A stretch of 64,000 nt of DNA from Phyllobacterium sp. T1293 (GTDB taxonomy: Bacteria > Pseudomonadota > Alphaproteobacteria > Rhizobiales > Rhizobiaceae): assembly GCF_020731415.2 (NCBI RefSeq), contig NZ_CP088273.1, positions 997,001-1,061,000 of the forward strand. The letters run 5' to 3'. The position numbers and the translations under genes were made by a program. The notes beneath the pieces are model-generated. The model made no database searches and was not told where the DNA came from. It was given only the letters and a program-made list of their open reading frames with translations. This document shows, one piece after another, positions 57,100 through 64,000 of this stretch. How positions within the stretch are numbered: position 1 is the stretch's first letter; every line of letters begins with the position of its first letter.

Positions 57100-58890
57100 A
57101 TGGCAGCAGAACGGCTCTTCCTCGGCGTTGAAAACTCGGCAACCGGTCTCAAATGGATTGACCGGCTGGGCCCGCGCGAGGCCAATATCGCTCTTGCCAT
57201 GGCGCAGAACCATGGTTTTCCTGATCTTGTCACCCGTGTTCTTGCCGGGCGCGGCGTTGGTGTCGATGATGCACCGGCCTTCATGGACCCGACAATCAAG
57301 GGGCTGATGCCCGATCCGGCCACGCTGACCGATATGGAGAAGGCGGCCCTTCGCATTGCGCAGGCTATCGGCAAACACGAAAAGGTGGCGATTTTCGGCG
57401 ATTACGATGTGGACGGTGCCTGTTCATCGGCCATTCTGTCGCGATTTCTCACCCATTACGGCATTGCCAATCACATTTATATCCCTGATCGGATTTTCGA
57501 GGGCTACGGGCCAAATCCGCAGGCCATGCGTGAGCTGGCGCAAAACGGCGCTTCGCTGATTGTCACCGTGGATTGCGGCACCAACAGTGCTTTGGCCATT
57601 GAGGCGGCCCGGGAGGCCGGCGCCGATGTGGTTGTGCTTGATCACCATCAGGTGGGCGGTGAACTGCCAGCCGCTGCCGTCGCTGTGGTCAATCCCAACC
57701 GGGAAGACGATTTGTCAGGGCAGGGCTATCTTTGCGCGGCGGGTGTGGTTTTCCTCACGCTGGTGCAGGTTCTGCGGACCTTGCGCGAGCAGCGCATCGC
57801 GACGGGAACGCTTGCGCCTGATCTGTTGTCGATGCTTGACCTGGTGGCGCTGGCCACCGTCTGCGATGTGGTGCCTCTGAAGGAACTCAACCGCGCCTTT
57901 GTGGTCAAAGGTCTGCTGGTGGCGCGGGCGCAGCAAAATGCCGGGCTTGCCGCTTTGGCGCGGGTATCGCGCATCGGCGAGCCGCTGAGCGCTTTCCACT
58001 TCGGTTATCTCATCGGACCGCGCATCAATGCGGGCGGACGTATTGGCGATGCGGGGCTTGGCTCGCGCCTGTTGACGCTGGATGACCCCAATGAAGCGGC
58101 GCGCATTGCCACCGAGCTTGATCGGCTCAATTCGGAACGGCAAGCCATGGAAACCGTCATGCTGGAGCAGGCGGAAGCCGAGGCGATGTTTGAAATGTCG
58201 AGTGGCGGCGGTCCTGCCGTTCTGGTGACGGCAAGCGATGACTGGCACCCCGGAATTGTCGGGTTGATCGCTGCGCGCTTGAAGGAGCGAACGCGCCGTC
58301 CGGTTTTTGCCATTGCCTTCAACGTCAATGGCACGGGAAGTGGTTCCGGACGTTCGATCAGCGGATTTGATCTTGGCAAGCTGGTGCGTGGCGCGGTTGA
58401 TGCCGGGCTTCTGGTCAAGGGCGGCGGCCATGCCATGGCGGCGGGTATCACGCTTGAACGCGGCAAAATGGGTGCTTTACGGGCATTTTTTGAAGAGCAC
58501 GCGGCTGAAATGGTCGGCCAGTTGCGCGAAAACGAGTCTCTGGCCATTGATGGCGCGCTCAGCGCCTCGGGTGCTACGGTGCCGCTTTATGAAACGATGG
58601 AAAGGGCCGGGCCGTTTGGTTCGGGCCACCCGCAGCCCGTACTTGTGCTGCCGCACCACAGGCTGGTAGACGCGCGCACTGTTGGCACAAACCACGTCAA
58701 GGCAACGCTGGCGGGCGCCGATGGCAAGCGCATCAACGCCATTGCATTTCGCGCCACGGGTGCGCCGCTCGGTGATTTCCTCTTCGGCAATCTTGGCCAA
58801 TCCATGCATGTGGCGGGTAATCTTGCGCTCAACCACTGGAACGGGTCGACAACCACGCAGTTTCGTATCATCGACGCCGCAAAAGCCTGA
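57100..58890 (+). CDS. recJ: Single-stranded-DNA-specific exonuclease RecJ
   Basis: 5'-3' exonuclease in recombination and mismatch repair. 596 residues. DHH phosphodiesterase domain: GDYDVDGACSSAIL (about 100-113), DCGTNSALA, DHHQVGGELP; then GPRINAGGRIGDAGLG and the DHHA1 region with GGHAMAAGITL, and an OB-like C-terminal domain. ATG 57100 chosen over TTG 57088 by family match. Confidence 0.95.
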   Translation: MAAERLFLGVENSATGLKWIDRLGPREANIALAMAQNHGFPDLVTRVLAGRGVGVDDAPAFMDPTIKGLMPDPATLTDMEKAALRIAQAIGKHEKVAIFGDYDVDGACSSAILSRFLTHYGIANHIYIPDRIFEGYGPNPQAMRELAQNGASLIVTVDCGTNSALAIEAAREAGADVVVLDHHQVGGELPAAAVAVVNPNREDDLSGQGYLCAAGVVFLTLVQVLRTLREQRIATGTLAPDLLSMLDLVALATVCDVVPLKELNRAFVVKGLLVARAQQNAGLAALARVSRIGEPLSAFHFGYLIGPRINAGGRIGDAGLGSRLLTLDDPNEAARIATELDRLNSERQAMETVMLEQAEAEAMFEMSSGGGPAVLVTASDDWHPGIVGLIAARLKERTRRPVFAIAFNVNGTGSGSGRSISGFDLGKLVRGAVDAGLLVKGGGHAMAAGITLERGKMGALRAFFEEHAAEMVGQLRENESLAIDGALSASGATVPLYETMERAGPFGSGHPQPVLVLPHHRLVDARTVGTNHVKATLAGADGKRINAIAFRATGAPLGDFLFGNLGQSMHVAGNLALNHWNGSTTTQFRIIDAAKA

Positions 58891-58950
58891 CGGCTGTTGT
58901 CAGCAGAAATCGCAGCATTTCCCGAATAAGTTTGCACTCTCTCCGCATAT

Positions 58951-58965
58951 GTTCTATTTTTGTTC
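58951..58965. promoter_or_regulatory. LexA (SOS) box before Y-family polymerase
   Basis: GTTC-TATTTTT-GTTC, a perfect match to the alphaproteobacterial LexA operator (GTTC-N7-GTTC), ending 30 bases before ATG 58996, inside the expected promoter. Predicts DNA-damage induction of the polymerase gene. Confidence 0.85.
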
Positions 58966-58995
58966 TCATATTGGCAATGATAGAACCCGTGGCCC

Positions 58996-60240
58996 ATGCG
59001 CAAACCGACCCATCTGGAAAAACTGTATCTCGACTTTGACAGTTTCTTCGCCAGCGCCGAGCAGCAGCTGAACCCGGCACTGCGCAACCGTCCGATTGCA
59101 GTTGTGCCGCTGGATTCGCCCCACACGAGTGTGATTGCCGCGAGCCGCGAGGCAAAGCCATTCGGCATCAAAACAGGTACGTCCGTGCGTGACGCGCGGG
59201 AACTCTGTCCTGATATCGTGTTTCTGGAAGCCCGACCCGACGTTTATGTGAAATTGCATAACCAGATTCTGACAACCATTGAGACATGTGTGCCCATTGC
59301 TGCGGTGCGTTCCATCGATGAAGTTGCATGCACGCTGCTGGCATCGGAAGCGAAGGACCCGCATGGGCTTGCTGCACGCATCAAGCGGGCTCTGCACGAT
59401 GAAATGGGCGCGGTGCTGACCTGTTCCATCGGTGTGTCCCTGAATGAACTCCTTGCCAAGATCGCTGCGGAAATGGACAAGCCTGATGGTTGCGTCGTGC
59501 TTGATCATGAAGACCTGCCGGGACGGCTGTTCGATCTGCGGCTGAAGGATTTGCCCGGTATTTCCAAGGGTATGGAGCAGCGGCTGGGACAGGCCGGGGT
59601 GAATGATGTGCAGGGCCTTTGGGCGCTCGCACCCAAACATGCCCGTGCGATATGGAACAGCGTTGAGGGCGAGCGGTTTGTCACAGCGCTGCATGGTTAT
59701 GCGGTGGAAAAGCCCGAGACGGTCAAGCGCATGTTTGGCCATGGCCGCAACCTGCCGCCGGATTGGCGGGCACCTGACAAGGTGCTGCAATGCGCGCGGC
59801 TGCTTTGTCTCAGCGCCGCCCGGCGTCTGCGCCGTTCGCATTACCGCGCAGGAGCGCTCAGCTATACGGTGGGCGTGCGCCGGGACAGCCGCGTGACCAT
59901 GGAAGGTCAATTTCGCCCTGCGCGCGATGATCATAGCTTTCTCAATTGCCTCAATACGTTGCACGAAAAAATGGTCAAAGCAGATGAAATGCGGAACATC
60001 AGCTCCGTCACCGTCGTGCTGCATGATCTGTCCAGCGAGACGGAGGAAAGCCAGGATCTGTTTGATACGCATGCCGTCACCGAACAGCGCAGCCAATGGG
60101 AGCGCGTGTCCGATATGCTCGACAAGGTGCGCGTGCGCCACGGTTCCAAGGCACTCAATCTCGGGCTGACTACCGGGCCGGGGAATTATATCGGCTCAAA
60201 AATTGCGTTCGGCCGGATACCCGAGCCGGAGGATTTTTGA
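58996..60240 (+). CDS. dinB: DNA polymerase IV-like Y-family polymerase
   Basis: Translesion polymerase. 414 residues. Palm motif KLYLDFDSFFAS (about 9-20) and the second metal motif VRSIDEVACT (106-110 Ser-Ile-Asp-Glu-Val), HhH region LKDLPGISKGMEQRLG, then the little-finger domain. It differs from canonical DinB (YSIDEVF is RSIDEVA here) and resembles the divergent ImuB-like/DinB2 group that rhizobia carry beside true DinB. A LexA box precedes it. Confidence 0.9.
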   Translation: MRKPTHLEKLYLDFDSFFASAEQQLNPALRNRPIAVVPLDSPHTSVIAASREAKPFGIKTGTSVRDARELCPDIVFLEARPDVYVKLHNQILTTIETCVPIAAVRSIDEVACTLLASEAKDPHGLAARIKRALHDEMGAVLTCSIGVSLNELLAKIAAEMDKPDGCVVLDHEDLPGRLFDLRLKDLPGISKGMEQRLGQAGVNDVQGLWALAPKHARAIWNSVEGERFVTALHGYAVEKPETVKRMFGHGRNLPPDWRAPDKVLQCARLLCLSAARRLRRSHYRAGALSYTVGVRRDSRVTMEGQFRPARDDHSFLNCLNTLHEKMVKADEMRNISSVTVVLHDLSSETEESQDLFDTHAVTEQRSQWERVSDMLDKVRVRHGSKALNLGLTTGPGNYIGSKIAFGRIPEPEDF

Positions 60241-60265
60241 GGGTTTGTGCGGACGCGCGCGGTTC

Positions 60266-60410
60266 GTGGTTCGTGGTTCGACAAGCTCACCATGAGGGAG
60301 ATGGATGATGAAAGGGAGCCAAATTCTGCAACGTTAGTGATCTGCAACGTTGGCGATTATCGTTGCATCACCCAAGTCCCTCATGGTGAGCTTGTCGAAC
60401 CACGAACCAC
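60266..60410. repeat. Palindromic repeat B, copy 2
   Basis: Inverted arms with GTGGTTCGTGGTTCGAC and AAGCTCACCATGAGGGA (left from 60266, right ending 60410) around a 77-base core related to that of copy 1 at 27044-27203 (both cores hold GGATGA..AAAGGGAG, TGATCTGCAA and CGTTGCATC). Lies after dinB, between convergent genes. Confidence 0.88.
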
Positions 60411-60438
60411 TACCCGCGCACAATAGCTCTGCCAAGTA

Positions 60439-60544
60439 TCACCCCCTCTGTCCTGTCGGACATCTCCCCCCCCTTGTGGGGGGTCCGAAGGACGGGCGAG
60501 ACCCGTGGCTCGCCCCGGTAGTCCGACAGGACAGAGGGGGGTGA
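60439..60544. repeat. Palindromic repeat A, copy 2
   Basis: Inverted arms TCACCCCCTCTGTCCTGTCG (from 60439) and its complement ending 60544, with a CATCTCCCCC...TTGTGGGGGG block. Related to the outer arms of copy 1 (26853-27013), whose right arm ends GTCCGACAGGACAGAGG. The core differs. Confidence 0.8.
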
Positions 60545-60615
60545 GCGCCTCGACATCAATACCGGAACCTTGGTAGAGAAACCGGCGGGACCATTTGGCA
60601 CCGCCGGTCATCCAT

Positions 60616-60873
60616 TCACCGATTATCCAGCTCCGACCTTACCAGTTGCAGGCCGCGACGGGTTACGCGGTAGGGGCCGCCGCCGGATGAAGCGATAGCG
60701 CCCTTTTGCTTGAGCTTGCGGAAGAGCCGCAAATTGCAAGCGGAATAGCGGGAACCATCGCGGGTGAGGCAGATGATATCCGTGATGGCTTTGCGCTCAT
60801 CTTTTTCGAGTAAAATTTTGCCGCCCTGGGCGAGCAGGTGAAGTATGCGCTGTTCGTCGCGCGAAATATCCAT
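60616..60873 (-). CDS. yjhX: YjhX (TopAI) family toxin homologue
   Basis: 85 residues, the same length as the Escherichia coli protein. MDISRDEQRILHLLAQGGK, then a basic region and FRKLKQKGAI, PYRVTRRGLQLVR and a SELDNR end (E. coli: QPDNR). E. coli YjhX inhibits topoisomerase I and is neutralised by YjhQ (an acetyltransferase). No yjhQ-like gene is next to it here (the neighbours are repeats and a GlxA regulator), so it may be an orphan or have a different partner. ATG 60873 by family length. Confidence 0.85.
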   Translation of the reverse strand: MDISRDEQRILHLLAQGGKILLEKDERKAITDIICLTRDGSRYSACNLRLFRKLKQKGAIASSGGGPYRVTRRGLQLVRSELDNR

Positions 60874-61069
60874 TGATCCAAGTCCTGGGAAAACGGGCAA
60901 AAGCCCATAAGAACCTATCCGCTGCCAAAAGCGTTTGGCGCGGTGCTCCTGTTTTCACGCCCCAACCTTCAAAGAAGCTGGGGCTCTAGCGGGACTCAGA
61001 CTGATTAGACATAAACACTCCATCGGTGTGGACGAGCCGTATAGGACAAGATTGCCGCCCTGTCCACCC

Positions 61070-62020
61070 TCACAAATAGCGCCGCCTGTACTCCGCCGGT
61101 GTCACGCCGACATGGCGAACAAAGGCGCGGCGCAGCGTGTCCGCATCGGCAAAGCCGCATTCGGCAGCAACCTGTTTTGGTAGCCGGTGGCCGTTTTCCA
61201 GAAGATTGCGCGCTGCCGTGATCCGCGCCGTTTCCACCCATGCCGCTGGCGTAATGCCAACTTCCTGCTGAAAAATACGCGCGAAATGGCGCGCGCTGAG
61301 CCCGGTGCGCTGGGCAAGGCTGGTGACGGAGTGGTCTTCGCCGGGATTGGCGGCAACCCAGCGCTGTACCTCCTGCAGGGCGGACCGCCCGCCCGGTTCC
61401 GCCTCGCCGTGGCGGCTGAATTGCAACTGTCCGCCGGGGCGTTTGAAGAACATCACCAGTTGCCCCGCCACTTTGAGGGCGATATCGCGGCCAAGGTCCT
61501 CTTCAACCAGAGCAAGTGCCATGTCGAGCCCGGCTGTTACTCCCGCAGCGGTGCGAACGGGACCATCGCGCACATGCAGAGCATCCGCATCGACGTGAAT
61601 GGCGGGGTAGGTTGCTGCCAGGTCCTCCGCCACCGCCCAGTGGGTGGTGACGCGTTTGCCATCGAGCAATCCTGCCGCAGCGAGAATGAAAGCGCCGCTG
61701 CAAACGGAACCAAAGCGCTGCGCCCGCAGGCTGGAGGTACGCAGCCAGTGATGTTGCTCTGGCGTAAGCCGGATATCAGGCGCATGCGGGCATCCGGCAA
61801 CCAGCACCGTATCGCTGGCCTCTGCCTCATCCGGTATGATCCGGTCAGGCAAAAGCCGCACACCTGATGAACTGCGGATTGGCCCCGCTTCAATGCCAAC
61901 CACCTGCAACTCATATTCCGTGCGTCCCGATTGCACATTGGCTTCGGCAAACACGTCCATTGGTCCCGATACATCGAGAAGCTGGACGCCGGGCATGGCC
62001 AATAGACTGATGGTCCGCAT
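61070..62020 (-). CDS. GlxA-type transcriptional regulator (DJ-1/PfpI + AraC)
   Basis: 316 residues. N-terminal DJ-1/PfpI domain (about 1-190, with the nucleophile-elbow-like FGSVCSGAFILAAAGLL) and a C-terminal AraC helix-turn-helix pair (about 220-316, SVTSLAQRTGLSARHFARIF and RLPKQVAAECGFADADTLRRAF). GlxA regulators sense metabolites through the PfpI domain. Divergent from the HD protein at 62136, sharing a 115-base promoter region, so that gene is the likely target. Confidence 0.92.
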   Translation of the reverse strand: MRTISLLAMPGVQLLDVSGPMDVFAEANVQSGRTEYELQVVGIEAGPIRSSSGVRLLPDRIIPDEAEASDTVLVAGCPHAPDIRLTPEQHHWLRTSSLRAQRFGSVCSGAFILAAAGLLDGKRVTTHWAVAEDLAATYPAIHVDADALHVRDGPVRTAAGVTAGLDMALALVEEDLGRDIALKVAGQLVMFFKRPGGQLQFSRHGEAEPGGRSALQEVQRWVAANPGEDHSVTSLAQRTGLSARHFARIFQQEVGITPAAWVETARITAARNLLENGHRLPKQVAAECGFADADTLRRAFVRHVGVTPAEYRRRYL

Positions 62021-62135
62021 TTTTTGCTCCGTGGCGTTACGGATCGCATATTGGCAGAATTAGACGTATCCAGTCAATTGCTGCCAAATGGCGTGCGCGA
62101 TAGGGTCGGTTTCCCGAGACAAAGGAGAAATCAAA

Positions 62136-62777
62136 ATGTCCATATCCATTGGCGGTATCAGCATTCCCGATACGAAGCTTGCGCGAGGCGTCACCGAGCT
62201 GGTGCGCGACACGGCTTCGGAACTGCTCTTCAACCATTCAAGCCGCGTCTATTATTTCGGTGCGATTGCCGGACAGCAGAAGGGGCTGAAGTTCGATCGT
62301 GAGCTGCTTTATACGGGCGCAATGTTCCATGATATGGGCCTGACGCATCAGCACAGCAGTGCCGATGAGCGGTTCGAGGTGGATGGTGCCAATGCGGCAC
62401 GGGAATTTTTGCGCGGTCATGGCATCGCGCAGGCGGATATCGATACGGTGTGGACCGCGATTGCCTTGCATACAACGCCCGGAATCCCCAAGCACATGCA
62501 TCCTGTTGTGGCACTTGTGACTGCCGGCGTGGAGATGGATGTGCTGGGTCTGACCTACAAGCAATACAGCGATGCGGAGCGGGAGGCGGTGGTCAAGGCG
62601 TTCCCACGCAGTGACCACTTCAAGGAAGATATCATTCAGGCGTTCTATGACGGCATCAAGCACAAGCCCGATACCACTTTCGGCAACGTCAAGGCTGATG
62701 TGCTTGCGGACAAAGACCCGCATTTCCATCGCGGCAATTTCTGCGATGTGATCCGCTGTTCGCACTGGAAGGCGTGA
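62136..62777 (+). CDS. HD-domain protein, cyanamide-hydratase-like
   Basis: 213 residues. Metal site: His in LFNHSSRVYYFGAI, HD in GAMFHDMGLTHQH, then ALHTTPGIPKHMHPVVALV with further histidines, the layout of the cyanamide hydratase (Ddi2/CAH) HD group. These hydrate cyanamide to urea or act on isonitriles; substrate here unproven. Strong ribosome binding site AAAGGAG. Divergent from the GlxA regulator. Confidence 0.82.
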   Translation: MSISIGGISIPDTKLARGVTELVRDTASELLFNHSSRVYYFGAIAGQQKGLKFDRELLYTGAMFHDMGLTHQHSSADERFEVDGANAAREFLRGHGIAQADIDTVWTAIALHTTPGIPKHMHPVVALVTAGVEMDVLGLTYKQYSDAEREAVVKAFPRSDHFKEDIIQAFYDGIKHKPDTTFGNVKADVLADKDPHFHRGNFCDVIRCSHWKA

Positions 62778-62786
62778 GGCTGGTGC

Positions 62787-63410
62787 TCACTCCTTCGTAA
62801 TCTGTAGGGGATCGCGATCGCGCTTGGTGATGATCGTATCGACAAGCCCCCAGTCGAGCCCTTCCTGTGCGGTCATGAAATGGTCGCGGTCGAGGGTTTT
62901 CTCGACCTCTTCCACCGTGCGCCCGCAATGGTGAGCATAGAGACTGGTCATGCGCCGTTTAACGACGGCCATTTCCTGCGCCTGAATGAAAATATCCGAA
63001 GCCTGACCCTGAAAGCCACCAAGCGGCTGATGTACGTGCAGGCTGGAGTTGGGCAGGGCGGCGCGGTGGCCGGGTTCGCCTGCCATCAGCAGGAATGATC
63101 CCATGGAGCGGGCCGTGCCCATGCACAGCGTGGCGACAGGGCAGGTGATGAACTGCATCGTGTCATAAATGGCAAGGCCGCTGGTAATCACACCGCCCGG
63201 TGAATTGATATACATGGAGATGGGTTTTTTCGGGTTTTCCGATTCAAGAAACAGCAATTGCGCGCAGATCAGCGCCGCCATTCCATCCTCCACCTGACCA
63301 TTCAGAAAGACAATCCGCTCCCGCAGGAGACGCGAATAGATATCAAATGATCGTTCACCACGGCTGGATTGTTCCACGACCATAGGGACGAGCTGCATCA
63401 TGTCGCGCAT
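62787..63410 (-). CDS. clpP: ATP-dependent Clp protease proteolytic subunit
   Basis: 207 residues. Catalytic triad positions intact: Ser in [16 protein letters not shown], His in [15 protein letters not shown], Asp in [16 protein letters not shown]. No clpX or clpA beside it, so this is probably one of several ClpP paralogues that rhizobia carry. ATG 63410 with GGAG 8 bases upstream. Confidence 0.92.
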   Translation of the reverse strand: MRDMMQLVPMVVEQSSRGERSFDIYSRLLRERIVFLNGQVEDGMAALICAQLLFLESENPKKPISMYINSPGGVITSGLAIYDTMQFITCPVATLCMGTARSMGSFLLMAGEPGHRAALPNSSLHVHQPLGGFQGQASDIFIQAQEMAVVKRRMTSLYAHHCGRTVEEVEKTLDRDHFMTAQEGLDWGLVDTIITKRDRDPLQITKE

Positions 63411-63446
63411 GGCGAACACTCCTTCGATATTGAGATTTTGTTTGGT

Positions 63447-63827
63447 TTAAGCGGCGAGGCGCATGGTTGTCGGCGGCGCGTTGCCGTTGGCAGCGGTGCG
63501 GCTGATCGGCTTTGCCAAGGTTACAGGCTCATGCACAATGCTGAACGTGGTGCCGCCCGAGCCATTGGGATCGATCCGGAAGGTGACGATGCTATCAGGC
63601 ACCGCTTCATCTTCTTCGCGCATGGAATAGCGGACAAAGCGCTCCGTATCGGCTTCGATGACTTCAAGGGAGATACGCGATGGCTCCTGTGGCGCCTGCG
63701 GATCAGGCAGCAGCCAGCGGGCAACGAATTCCGGCACGGTCAGCGCGCGCCAGACTTTCGAAGGTGCGGCATCCAGATCATATTCGTAACGCAGGGCGGT
63801 GTCGGCTTCTGCCGTGTCGCTGGTCAT
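63447..63827 (-). CDS. SRPBCC (AHSA1-like) protein
   Basis: 126 residues of the START-like/AHSA1 fold: LRYEYDLDAAPSKVWRALTVPEFVARWLLPDP and a beta-rich middle. Proteins of this kind are often encoded with an ArsR regulator, as here (4-base overlap, ATGA). Function unknown; some bind hydrophobic ligands. Confidence 0.85.
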   Translation of the reverse strand: MTSDTAEADTALRYEYDLDAAPSKVWRALTVPEFVARWLLPDPQAPQEPSRISLEVIEADTERFVRYSMREEDEAVPDSIVTFRIDPNGSGGTTFSIVHEPVTLAKPISRTAANGNAPPTTMRLAA

Positions 63828-64000
63828 TGATCCATCTCCTTCAAAAGCTGCTTCAGTTCATCGACGCGCTGCGGCCAAAAGGCACGGTAGCGGTTAAGCC
63901 ATTGGTGGATTTGCGCCAGTCCATCCGGGTTGACCCGGTAGTGAACATGGCGGCCGGTTTTTTGTTCGGCAACAAGCCCGGCGGAACGCAACACCGCAAG
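63824..64000 (-). CDS. ArsR-family regulator, C-terminal part (cut by window edge)
   Basis: 59 codons reach the window edge; the gene begins outside. The visible part is the end of a winged helix: LAVLRSAGLVAEQKTGRHVH (recognition helix and wing), then YRVNPDGLAQIHQWLNRYRAFW. ArsR regulators bound to SRPBCC partners are a recurrent pair in rhizobia. Its stop overlaps the SRPBCC start (ATGA). Confidence 0.85.
   Translation of the reverse strand, partial: LAVLRSAGLVAEQKTGRHVHYRVNPDGLAQIHQWLNRYRAFWPQRVDELKQLLKEMDQ

Noticed and set aside
58966..60141. 391-codon minus-strand frame opposite the Y-family polymerase
   Set aside because: Shadow; the plus strand carries the palm motifs and the LexA box.
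60096..60308. Frame ending in repeat B (VVRQAHHEG)
   Set aside because: Encoded by the palindromic repeat; the same peptide appears in the other copy near 27040.
1..64000. Prophage, integrative element or genomic island
   Set aside because: No integrase, transposase, phage or conjugation gene; functions are core chromosomal throughout.

Overview
The window is a gene-dense stretch of chromosome from an alphaproteobacterium of the order Hyphomicrobiales (Rhizobiales), most likely near Brucellaceae/Phyllobacteriaceae. The evidence is an ExoR homologue, a rhizobial-type nagZ-scpAB-tatABC-serS-surE-pcm block, a fused SecDF after YajC, a DUF1127 protein, a class I PHA synthase, and an alphaproteobacterial LexA box (GTTC-N7-GTTC) before a Y-family polymerase gene. 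I see no prophage, integrase, transposase, CRISPR array or rRNA operon. This is core chromosome plus small intergenic elements.

Layout. 1-2018: 3' part of valS. 2416-3657: a FadL-type outer-membrane protein gene broken by two compensating frameshifts, with a palindromic operator candidate upstream. 4271-7000: exoR, a PH-domain membrane protein, exonuclease III and an ErpA/IscA-type Fe-S carrier. 7154-21824: a long mostly forward block with dgt, argS, a large SPOR-domain protein, nagZ, scpA, scpB, tatA, tatB, tatC, serS, surE, pcm and an NlpD-like LytM lipoprotein. 21881-26827: a DUF815 ATPase, then yajC, secDF (with an unusually short first periplasmic domain), an Mth938/NDUFAF3-like gene and a phytoene-synthase-fold NDUFAF6-like gene. 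26853-27203: a composite of two palindromic repeats that recurs, in the other order, at 60266-60544. 27231-34886: trmFO, an aldo/keto reductase, a putative exported Cys-His-Asp protein, a DUF1127 gene with an anti-Shine-Dalgarno hairpin array behind it, a DUF2157/GDYXXLXY membrane pair, tRNA-Leu and a prolyl oligopeptidase. 35033-39357: an RND efflux operon. 40020-46286: trigger factor, an HD hydrolase, a BKACE protein, an AraC regulator and the sfsA-map-radC operon. 46287-47241: a nearly gene-free stretch with a candidate small protein, a 20-bp tandem repeat, a candidate small RNA, a tiny lipoprotein gene and tRNA-Glu. 47389-60240: an M15 peptidase, phaC, a lipoprotein, a class I aminotransferase, hom, a VOC protein, glpX, an exported protein, recJ and a dinB-like gene under a LexA box. 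60616-64000: a YjhX toxin homologue, a GlxA-type regulator divergent from a cyanamide-hydratase-like HD protein, a stand-alone ClpP, an SRPBCC protein and the 3' end of an ArsR regulator.

How the genes work together. Much of the window serves the envelope: Tat and Sec export, PG recycling and septation factors (NagZ, SPOR, NlpD-like), ExoR control of exopolysaccharide, and RND efflux. Several genes serve nucleotide and genome maintenance (dgt, xthA, scpAB, recJ, radC, dinB). The least expected content is post-transcriptional. Behind the DUF1127 gene lie three hairpins, each presenting CUCCUCCC in its loop (minus strand), matching the architecture of the CcsR/cuckoo RNAs. A second, independent candidate small RNA with an anti-SD loop and a strong terminator lies at about 46602-46740.
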